A stretch of DNA of 5,357 bases from Planctomycetaceae bacterium (GTDB lineage: Bacteria > Planctomycetota > Planctomycetia > Pirellulales > UBA1268). This document shows, piece by piece, positions 1 to 5,357 of this stretch; position 1 is the first letter of the stretch; every line of letters begins with the position of its first letter. Made by a program: the position numbers and the translations under genes. The stretch is from the NCBI GenBank assembly GCA_003509235.1, contig DONH01000273.1, positions 1-5,357 on the forward strand. The letters run 5' to 3'. A model generated the notes under the pieces. The model was not told the origin of the DNA, searched no databases, and saw only the letters and a list, made by a program, of their open reading frames with translations.

Positions 1-75
1 TGGTTTCTCCCGCCCTGCCTAAATCAGATTGTTGTTTCCAATCACAAACTCTCTCAAGTTGCACTAGAGATACTC

Positions 76-462
76 ATGACATTTTCGCACGCAATCTGGC
101 TGGCAGTAGGTGGAGGCCTTGGCACACTCTCGCGTGTCCTGGTGATTATGCTAGCCGTTCGTTTGTGTGGTCGTGACTTCCCTTGGGGAACTTTTCTAGT
201 CAACCTGTGCGGTAGTTTTCTATTTGGATTGATTGTAGCCTTCGGCCGTGGTCGGATGAACGTGCCCGCAGGTCTTGAAACAATATTGTTGGTAGGATTT
301 CTCGGAGGATTTACAACGTATTCGAGTTTTGCATTTCAGTCATACGAGTTGTTTCAAGAGGGGAGGCCAGCCCTTGCCGGAGCTTACATGGTTGGAACAA
401 CGATCTGTGGTTTGGCGGCTGTCTGGGTAGGGTTTTTTGCAGGTCGATTCTTTGCCGGATAA
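76..462 (+). CDS. crcB: Fluoride ion channel CrcB/FluC
   Basis: Small inner-membrane fluoride channel that lets F- leak out of the cytoplasm and so protects enzymes such as enolase and pyrophosphatase; the family works as an antiparallel dual-topology dimer. The 128-residue length is typical. Seen in the sequence: GGGLGTLSR at 12-20 in TM1, GTFLVNLCGSFLFG at 38-51 in TM2 with the pore Asn43, and GFLGGFTTYSSF at 74-85, the broken TM3 helix with the central Na+ site region. TM4 spans about 100-126 and carries Tyr104 and Thr108. The Phe box is altered: the first Phe is Tyr82, while Phe85 is kept. The ATG at 76 fits the family N-terminus, with a weak purine stretch (AGAGA) upstream. The same frame is open back to the left edge, so an N-terminal extension cannot be formally excluded. 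No fluoride riboswitch is recognisable in the 75 visible upstream bases. Family assignment is near certain; the symbol is by family. Confidence 0.95.
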   Translation: MTFSHAIWLAVGGGLGTLSRVLVIMLAVRLCGRDFPWGTFLVNLCGSFLFGLIVAFGRGRMNVPAGLETILLVGFLGGFTTYSSFAFQSYELFQEGRPALAGAYMVGTTICGLAAVWVGFFAGRFFAG

Positions 463-506
463 AGTTCATCTTTGAGATAGCGGCGAGCGTTATTTTGGTG
501 AGCAGT

Positions 507-623
507 ATGTGTCTCATGTCAGGCAATATCAAACAAGTTATTCAAGATGGCGTTCTGACGGCGACTGTTGTTGGAGTTCGACAATTCACGCTCATCGACT
601 TAATTCCTGCGACCCAAGATTAG
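507..623 (+). CDS. Possible 38-aa small ORF, function unknown
   Basis: Short open frame in the 201-nt gap between crcB and the methyltransferase gene. It starts ATG TGT CTC and ends at TAG 621-623. A GGTGA at 497-501 matches the anti-Shine-Dalgarno sequence and lies 5 nt before the ATG, a better ribosome site than either neighbour has. A second in-frame ATG lies at 516. The predicted peptide (MCLMSGNIKQVIQDG... ending IPATQD) is mixed polar and hydrophobic, with no signal peptide, membrane helix or motif I recognise. It could be a leader peptide, a decayed gene remnant or a chance ORF. An ORF of this length can arise by chance, so confidence is low. Confidence 0.22.
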   Translation: MCLMSGNIKQVIQDGVLTATVVGVRQFTLIDLIPATQD

Positions 624-663
624 ACGGTGTGATCGTAAAGGTGTTTGCCTCTGTAAGATCTGT

Positions 664-2061
664 ATGATGTCAAAACAAAAAAAGCAACATCGTCACAAGC
701 AGAAAGCCAGCGTCGTCCCCCCATTGGGGAATCTGGATTGTGTGCTTTCTTCTAGTGAACAAGTCGTGTTGGCAGAGGCACTTCGAGAACGACCACCAAA
801 AGCCATTCGGATACGGTTGCCGCAAGCACATGGGCCAGCGGAAGAAGTATTTCTTCCGTTTTCTACAGAATCAGTGCCATGGTATCCGGTAGGTTTTTTT
901 TGTAGTGAAACACATCAGCCAGGGCGCTTCCTTGAACATGCTGCTGCTGCATATTTTATTCAGGATGCAGGATCTATGTTGGCCCTCCGTCTTCTCGATG
1001 TCCAGCCGCATGAGTGGGTTGCAGATGTGTGTGCGGCCCCAGGCGGGAAGGCTTCAGCAATCCTTGAACAGGTAGGGCCTGGCAGTGGATTTCTGTTGGC
1101 AAATGAACCAATTCGAGGGCGACTCCCAGCTCTTGATTTCAATCTTGCACGAGTTGGTTTTCCTCGTTACTGCATCACATCAAAAGATCCTGAACGGTTG
1201 GAACCCCAGTGGACAAAACAGTTTGATGCTGTGCTTGTTGACGCCCCCTGCACAGGCCAAATGCTCGTTGGGAAAGCGAAGCAGTCTTTTGCGGCTTTTA
1301 CAGAGTCTCAAGTAACCCATTCTGCAGCGAGACAACAGCGGATAGTTTCAGCAGCGGCACAACTTGTACGGCCCGGTGGCCGACTCGTTTACTCTACGTG
1401 CACGTTTGCACCGGACGAAAACGAAGACGTCATCGAGACTTTTCTTGCTACACATGATGGCTGGTGTGTGGAAACAGTTGCTGATTTACAAACATGGCAG
1501 ACTCCACGCTCACCAGGCGGATATCGCTTGTATCCGCATCGTGATCGATGCGCAGGGGCTTACGCCGTTCGCTTGCGTTTGATGGGGGAACCGATTGTAA
1601 ATCAGAGATATTCAAGTAAGAAGGAGATGAAAGAAGATCTTCTGGTAGTAGGTGAAGACACTGTTGGTGGCACGCGTGGTGGTTATAGGATTCAACAGGC
1701 GAACCATTTGGCAGAATTGCCACAGGACATTGAGCGATGTCTTGAGATGCCGTGTGGAAGACATAGTGAAATTGCCTATCGCCCCGCTAAACATTGGCTT
1801 CCGTCACATGCGCTTGCTTTGCGGAGGGATAAGTATTGGAGGCCCTGCTTAACGTATGAACTAAGTGATCGCGAAGCCCAAAACTTCGTCCAAGGATTGT
1901 CACTTCCAGCTGGGCCACTTGGTTGGGTTGTTGCCACATGGCGAGGCCACCCTCTTGGTTGGCTTCGTGGCAACAAAGAACGCCTCAATAACCGCCTACC
2001 GGCATCAGCAAGGCTTGGTTTTGTTCCAGTGTCAAGTTCTGTGGCTAAAGAAAACCTCTAG
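664..2061 (+). CDS. rsmF: RsmF-like 16S rRNA (cytosine-C5) methyltransferase, NOL1/NOP2/Sun family
   Basis: SAM-dependent RNA m5C methyltransferase of the RsmB/RsmF (NOP2/Sun) family; E. coli RsmF modifies C1407 of 16S rRNA. In the 465 residues one sees YFIQDAGSM at 97-105 before the Rossmann fold, motif I DVCAAPGGK at 121-129 (SAM binding), NEP at 147-149 (motif II), Asp175, motif IV DAPCTG at 193-198 with Cys196, and motif VI STCTF at 244-248 with Cys246. By family knowledge the motif VI Cys attacks C6 of cytosine and the motif IV Cys helps product release. ENE (252-254) and GGYRLYPHRD (285-294) follow. Residues about 395-452, with GWVVATWRGHPLGW and RLNNRLP, match the PUA-like C-terminal domain of RsmF, which separates it from RsmB. 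The 464/667 ATG-ATG start has no clear Shine-Dalgarno; the frame is open back only to the stop at 601-603, with no other ATG, GTG or TTG. The rRNA target position is inferred. Confidence 0.88.
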   Translation: MMSKQKKQHRHKQKASVVPPLGNLDCVLSSSEQVVLAEALRERPPKAIRIRLPQAHGPAEEVFLPFSTESVPWYPVGFFCSETHQPGRFLEHAAAAYFIQDAGSMLALRLLDVQPHEWVADVCAAPGGKASAILEQVGPGSGFLLANEPIRGRLPALDFNLARVGFPRYCITSKDPERLEPQWTKQFDAVLVDAPCTGQMLVGKAKQSFAAFTESQVTHSAARQQRIVSAAAQLVRPGGRLVYSTCTFAPDENEDVIETFLATHDGWCVETVADLQTWQTPRSPGGYRLYPHRDRCAGAYAVRLRLMGEPIVNQRYSSKKEMKEDLLVVGEDTVGGTRGGYRIQQANHLAELPQDIERCLEMPCGRHSEIAYRPAKHWLPSHALALRRDKYWRPCLTYELSDREAQNFVQGLSLPAGPLGWVVATWRGHPLGWLRGNKERLNNRLPASARLGFVPVSSSVAKENL

Positions 2062-2203
2062 AACACAATCATTAGTCCATGCACTTTCCTAATCGGCCTG
2101 TATTTGCTTAGATATTTTTCTGTCAGGTCTTGAAATGGAAGAACCAAAAAATGAGTTCCGCTGCTGTATTCTTTTTTTGATTACTCATAAACCGTGTTGT
2201 GGT

Positions 2204-2209
2204 AGGGAG
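2204..2209 (+). promoter_or_regulatory. Ribosome binding site of the sulfatase gene
   Basis: AGGGAG lies 6 nt before the ATG at 2216. It supports that codon, rather than the upstream in-frame ATG at 2135, as the sulfatase start. The 2135 codon has only CAGG at 2124-2127. The signal peptide beginning at 2216 agrees with this choice. Confidence 0.6.
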
Positions 2210-2215
2210 TCTCAA

Positions 2216-3721
2216 ATGAAACTTTTCTGTCGTCTGTTGCTCTGTACGTTACTGTGTGCTGGAATCAGTTTTTCAGCTTCTCAAAGCGTAGCCGCCAGAC
2301 CGAATGTCGTGCTTATTGTTGCTGATGACTTGGGGTGGGGAGAGCTTGGTTGTTATGGTCAGAAAAAAATTCCGACTCCAAACATTGATCGCCTCGCTGT
2401 CTCTGGCCAACGATTTACCCAGTTTTATGCTGGTGCGCCAGTGTGTGCGCCATCAAGATGTGTTCTCATGACGGGCCTCCATTTGGGCCATGCCGAAATT
2501 CGTGGCAATCGGCAGGCGAAAACAGCCTTTCCTGAATTCGATGAGGGCCAATATCCCATTCGATCTGAAACGATTACGTTTCCTGAATTATTGCAAAACG
2601 CTGGGTATGCAACAGGCGCAATGGGGAAGTGGGGACTTGGACCTGTTGGTAGTACCGGTGCCCCAAATAACCAAGGATTTGATCTTTTTTTTGGATACAA
2701 CTGCCAGGCAGTTGCACATAGTTTCTATCCCGAGAGTCTTTGGCGAAATGCTGACAAAGTACACCTGAACGATCATCCGATTCCGGGTCATAAAAAACAG
2801 CCTGAAGGTGAAGTTCGAATGGAAGACTGGATTGCAGAGACGTATGCATCGAGGCCAATTGTTGCCGAGGCAGAACAATTCATACACGACCATGCTGAAA
2901 AACCGTTTTTTCTCTACTGTCCGTTTACCGAGCCACATGTTGCGATGCATCCACCTATCGAAACGGTGAATCGCTTTCCGGAGTCTTGGGACAACACACC
3001 ATATCGTGGTGGGAATGCATATCTCCCACATCCGCGGCCGCGAGCTGGGTACGCAGCAATGATTGCTGAACTCGATGACCATGTTGGGCGGGTGGTTACA
3101 GCAGTGAATAAAGCGGGCCTCATGGACCGAACCGTCATAATTTTCACAAGTGACAACGGTACCACACACGAGGGTCGCGGTGAGCCGAACTTGCATATAG
3201 GTGGTGTTGATGCCTCTTTCTTTGACAGTACGTTGAATTTGCGTGGTTACAAAGGAAGTGTCTACGAGGGAGGTTTACGAGTGCCGTGCATCGTTAGGCT
3301 TCCAGGAGACGTTGGGGCCGGTCGAAGTATTGATGCCCCGGCGTGGTTTCCAGATATTTTTCCGACAGTGTGCGATATCGTAGGAATTCAGAAACCTGAC
3401 CATCTTGACGGTGTTTCTTTGTGGCATCTTTTAACGAAAAAGAAATCTCTCGATCCTCGTCCCTCACCACTCCTATGGACCTTTCCGGAATATGGAGGAC
3501 AGATGGCAGTTCGGCTTGGCGACATGAAGGCAGTACGCAGGAACCTGAAGCGAAAAAAGGCTGAGCAAACCCCGTGGGAAGTCTATGACTTGGCAACTGA
3601 TCCAGGTGAGACCGTTGATCTAGCTGAAAATCGACCAGATGTTGTTGCCGCAGCCGTTAAGGTCTTACTTCAACAGACCTCAGCCAACTCAGTGTTTCCA
3701 ATGCCAAAACCAGAAATTTGA
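2216..3721 (+). CDS. Exported Cys-type sulfatase (arylsulfatase A-like, alkaline phosphatase superfamily)
   Basis: Hydrolyses a sulfate ester, probably on a polysaccharide or glycoside, outside the cytoplasm. From the ATG at 2216 it has 501 residues. A Sec signal peptide covers 1-28 (MKLFCR, a Leu/Cys-rich core, then VAA before RPN); the core Cys14 is not in a lipobox. The sulfatase signature CAPSR is at 77-81, where Cys77 would be converted to formylglycine by a maturase that is not in this window. Metal-ligand candidates are Asp37 and Asp38 (VADDLGWG) and Asp313-Asn314 (TSDNG). Lys138 in GKWGLG, His241 in TEPH and Lys346 in RGYKGSVYEGGLRVP complete the usual pocket. The His of the common GKWHLG motif is Gly140. 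GYNCQAVAH and YPESLWRN (160-178) resemble a sulfatase subgroup I recall as common in planctomycetes and Bacteroidetes. The C-terminal YDLATDPGET (457-466) is typical of the family. The same frame is open to an ATG at 2135, which would add 27 Cys-rich residues ahead of the signal peptide. The substrate cannot be predicted. Confidence 0.93.
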   Translation: MKLFCRLLLCTLLCAGISFSASQSVAARPNVVLIVADDLGWGELGCYGQKKIPTPNIDRLAVSGQRFTQFYAGAPVCAPSRCVLMTGLHLGHAEIRGNRQAKTAFPEFDEGQYPIRSETITFPELLQNAGYATGAMGKWGLGPVGSTGAPNNQGFDLFFGYNCQAVAHSFYPESLWRNADKVHLNDHPIPGHKKQPEGEVRMEDWIAETYASRPIVAEAEQFIHDHAEKPFFLYCPFTEPHVAMHPPIETVNRFPESWDNTPYRGGNAYLPHPRPRAGYAAMIAELDDHVGRVVTAVNKAGLMDRTVIIFTSDNGTTHEGRGEPNLHIGGVDASFFDSTLNLRGYKGSVYEGGLRVPCIVRLPGDVGAGRSIDAPAWFPDIFPTVCDIVGIQKPDHLDGVSLWHLLTKKKSLDPRPSPLLWTFPEYGGQMAVRLGDMKAVRRNLKRKKAEQTPWEVYDLATDPGETVDLAENRPDVVAAAVKVLLQQTSANSVFPMPKPEI

Positions 3722-3752
3722 GTACGGCAAGCGTAAAAAATGAGTAGCAGCC

Positions 3753-3782
3753 CAGCAGATTTATAAGTCCGCTGTTATTTTA
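3753..3782 (+). terminator. Possible weak rho-independent terminator after the sulfatase gene
   Basis: The sequence 3753-3774 is a 22-nt imperfect palindrome (CAGCAGATTTA / TAAGTCCGCTG). In RNA it could pair CAGC with GCUG and GAU with GUC or GUU around a UAUA loop, with one A-C mismatch and one G-U pair. It is followed by the T-rich TTATTTTA. It sits 31 nt after the sulfatase stop, between two convergent genes. CAGCCC (3748-3753) and GGGCTG (3790-3795) could form an outer stem. The inner stem is AU-rich and short, so termination is uncertain. Confidence 0.33.
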
Positions 3783-3855
3783 TGAGTGCGGGCTGACGGA
3801 TATTGAGTCATCACTAGGGCTCGTACAATCAAAAACGAGTGCAATTTTGTAAAAG

Positions 3856-4842
3856 TCAGTAGCATGAATGGATTCGACCCAGCCACGCCTTTTCGAAGGA
3901 TTTTTGTGCGCGAACAGGTGATAATTCATTTCGAATAAATTCTGAGGCGTTGTTGGCAACGGACATCGCTTTTTCAGGGTGCTTTCGTAAGAAATCTACA
4001 ATTTCGGCGAGTGTTTCACGGTTGGCATATAAAAAGTGTTTTCCTTCTTTAATATTTTTATGCCAATACTCAACCCACTTTGTCTCAAATCGAATTGGAA
4101 CACACCCGAACGTTCCGATCAGCCAAAACCTGTGCCATGAAGAGGTGTTTCCATCAATATCTAATAGGTAGCGATGCTTGTTTAGTGTCTTCGTTGGATC
4201 TTTCTCTACACACAAACCTTGTGACCTGAGCGTGGTGAGAAAAGAGGGTGGTGTTTGTGGGAAGTCCGATAAACCGCAGTCAGAGTTCATGATTTTCTTT
4301 GCAGCCAGACATGCTGCAACCCGTGAGTTGTCAACGGATTGTAAGGGGCCAGTAAGAGCGCCCCGAAAGTACAGCGAGTCTTGTTTGCGTTTCCACTTGA
4401 TGGAACGCCATGCACGGCGAGTTCTTTTAAGCAAAAATGGATTTGGTATCAGTTCGTGAGGGTCACTGAATAATTTGGCAAATCGAAATGTATTTTCGGG
4501 GACTGAAGGATCTGTACAGTCACTTACGTCAACAGGTATATCGCTGAATTCTATTTTCGGAGAATGCCTGATTAATCGACCTAATGCATTCGCTATATTC
4601 CGCCATCGATAAGAAAGGTCCTTGTAAGTATTCTCACTTGTAAAAGTAAGTAGGAGACGTTTTTCATGTGAGTGTTGTGAATAGGTCCACCGAATGACTG
4701 AAGGGTGCTGAGACCATTCGGAGTCTTCAAACCGAATACTTATCGGAAAACGAAATACGTGTCGCCAACGGCGGGGATGCAGCACAGTATCGAAGGCCGT
4801 GAGTGGCTTCCAAAAACCAATTTTTTCAAAATCTGTGCTCAT
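3856..4842 (-). CDS. GT90/CAP10-family glycosyltransferase
   Basis: Probable sugar transferase of family GT90, which includes fungal CAP10 xylosyltransferases, animal POGLUT/Rumi and bacterial LPS-modifying enzymes. Counted from the ATG at 4842 (328 residues), the C-terminal half carries the family signature. FRGALTG is at 159-165, followed by Arg174, CLAAKK (178-183) and DCGLSD (188-193). The nucleotide-sugar binding core is KHRYLLDIDGN (222-232) with SSWHRFW (234-240). Then come VEYW (257-260), HFLY (269-272) and ASEFIRNEL (299-307), close to the HYIP and QFIRNHL segments of POGLUT. Residues 1-150 match no domain I recognise; DIPVDVSD (102-109) may supply acidic catalytic residues. There is no signal peptide or membrane helix, so it is likely cytoplasmic. 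A TTG at 4857 would add 5 residues; neither start has a good Shine-Dalgarno. It follows the glycosylase gene on the same strand after a 146-nt gap. A role in surface-glycan or LPS synthesis is inferred; donor and acceptor are unknown. Confidence 0.85.
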   Translation of the reverse strand: MSTDFEKIGFWKPLTAFDTVLHPRRWRHVFRFPISIRFEDSEWSQHPSVIRWTYSQHSHEKRLLLTFTSENTYKDLSYRWRNIANALGRLIRHSPKIEFSDIPVDVSDCTDPSVPENTFRFAKLFSDPHELIPNPFLLKRTRRAWRSIKWKRKQDSLYFRGALTGPLQSVDNSRVAACLAAKKIMNSDCGLSDFPQTPPSFLTTLRSQGLCVEKDPTKTLNKHRYLLDIDGNTSSWHRFWLIGTFGCVPIRFETKWVEYWHKNIKEGKHFLYANRETLAEIVDFLRKHPEKAMSVANNASEFIRNELSPVRAQKSFEKAWLGRIHSCY

Positions 4843-4952
4843 CAGTGCGGTCTTCAAGAATCTTTTTCGGCAAGTACAGCCGGATGTGCTTTGACCAATG
4901 GTGGCTCAAGTCGGCAATGTTTTCTGTAACTTAAGGATTCATTCGGTATGTT

Positions 4953-4976
4953 ACGAAATTGACGGCCTCATTTCGT
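4953..4976. repeat. Inverted repeat / stem-loop between the glycosylase and GT90 genes
   Basis: ACGAAAT (4953-4959) and ATTTCGT (4970-4976) are exact 7-nt inverted repeats around a 10-nt loop. Read on the minus strand, the structure lies 12 nt after the glycosylase stop and about 110 nt before the GT90 start. No T-tract follows it on that strand (AACATA instead), so it is not a standard terminator. It could be a processing or attenuation hairpin or an operator. Confidence 0.4.
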
Positions 4977-4988
4977 GTTCGCCACATA

Positions 4989-5357
4989 TTATGGAAGTTT
5001 AATGCCCTGTTGGTGCAACTGCTTTTCTGCCTGTTCCTGCCATCCTCGATTTGCAGCGGGGCTTGCAGGGCTGGGATGCAGAATCGTACCGATGGCTCTA
5101 TCGGTTTTACCTAGTGCAGCCACAGCCCTCACTTCAGCAAATTTTCCTATACCAATGACACATTCTGGCTGACACCATTTCACGAGCCGTCGCAGTGCTT
5201 CATCACATGCCAGAAAGAGCGGTTCACGCTCTTGGGGAGGAAGTTTGTCTGGTGTGCGGTTACGACCAGACTCTTCCATAAAGACAAGCGGGCAGTAGTT
5301 TGCAATGAAAAATCGTTTGTTGAACGTTGATGCCTTCCTAAAACGATTTTGAACCCA
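4989..5357 (-). CDS. SMUG1-type uracil-DNA glycosylase, C-terminal part (truncated by window edge)
   Basis: Removes uracil, and in many SMUG1 enzymes 5-hydroxymethyluracil, from DNA as the first step of base excision repair. Only the last 122 residues are visible; the frame runs without a stop off the right edge, so the true start lies outside and the ATG at 5279 is internal. Visible residues include NYCPL at 20-24 and GRNRTPDKLP at 31-40, family segments usually written NYCPL and NRTPDKLP. A helix-rich stretch with ACDEALRRLV (50-59) follows, then VIGIGKFAE (67-75). The DNA-intercalating/catalytic loop HPSPASPAANRGW is at 94-106, with the key His94. Human SMUG1 has the related HPSPRNPQANKGW. 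The N-terminal water-activating motif (GMNPGP type) is not in the window. Family length is about 240-270 residues, so roughly half is missing. The product is cytoplasmic. Confidence in the family is high. Confidence 0.9.
   Translation of the reverse strand, partial: WVQNRFRKASTFNKRFFIANYCPLVFMEESGRNRTPDKLPPQEREPLFLACDEALRRLVKWCQPECVIGIGKFAEVRAVAALGKTDRAIGTILHPSPASPAANRGWQEQAEKQLHQQGIKLP

Noticed and set aside
1..75. Fluoride riboswitch ahead of crcB
   Set aside because: None of the conserved core of the crcB motif can be seen in the available leader; it might exist farther upstream.
311..532. 73-codon minus-strand frame overlapping the end of crcB
   Set aside because: Mostly antisense to the conserved channel TM3-TM4, with no recognisable motif.
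568..584. Short dyad TTGTTG...CGACAA in the crcB-rsmF gap
   Set aside because: A six-pair stem with a G-U pair and a small loop, likely chance; no T-run follows.
2070..2094. ATTAG/CTAAT inverted repeat after rsmF as a terminator
   Set aside because: Only 5 AT-rich pairs around a 13-nt loop and no T-tract directly after it.
2588..3196. 202-codon open frame on the minus strand inside the sulfatase gene
   Set aside because: It is fully antisense to a well-supported sulfatase, and its translation shows no domain, only Cys- and Arg-rich composition typical of complementary-strand readings.
4178..4459. Plus-strand frames opposite the GT90 gene (also 3950-4171 and 4705-4929)
   Set aside because: Antisense to the conserved glycosyltransferase, and no protein features are seen.
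4843..4988. Sigma-70 promoter for the GT90 gene
   Set aside because: TTGGTC with a TACTTG 16 nt later can be found, but the -10 match is too poor to support.

Overview
This 5.36 kb window looks like chromosomal DNA from a bacterium, most plausibly a planctomycete (Pirellulales-type). This is inferred from three things: an exported Cys-type sulfatase of a kind expanded in that phylum, an RsmF-like rRNA methyltransferase with a PCTGQ motif IV, and mostly weak or absent Shine-Dalgarno sequences. No marker gene settles the taxonomy. There is no tRNA, rRNA, CRISPR array, insertion sequence or phage gene.

Layout, left to right. A fluoride channel gene (crcB/fluC, 76-462, +) is followed by a 201-nt gap holding one candidate 38-codon small ORF (507-623, +). 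Next come an RsmF-like 16S rRNA m5C methyltransferase (664-2061, +) and a secreted sulfatase (start best placed at 2216, ending 3721, +). The sulfatase converges on a GT90/CAP10-family glycosyltransferase (3856-4842, -), and the 134-nt gap between their 3' ends holds a possible weak terminator hairpin. Upstream of the glycosyltransferase on the same minus strand is the C-terminal part of a SMUG1-type uracil-DNA glycosylase (4989 to the right edge, -). A clear stem-loop (4953-4976) lies between these two minus-strand genes.

How the genes work together. I see no evidence for one integrated pathway. Fluoride export, rRNA modification, polysaccharide or sulfate-ester catabolism, glycan transfer and DNA repair sit side by side, as is common in planctomycete genomes with few long operons. 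The sulfatase and GT90 protein could both act on glycans, but they are convergent, so co-transcription is excluded.

I did not find a convincing undescribed system. The points most worth a second look are the GT90 enzyme with its unassigned N-terminal region, the small ORF after crcB, a Phe-to-Tyr change in the channel's Phe box, the sulfatase motif GKWGLG in place of GKWHLG, and the stem-loop before the GT90 gene.
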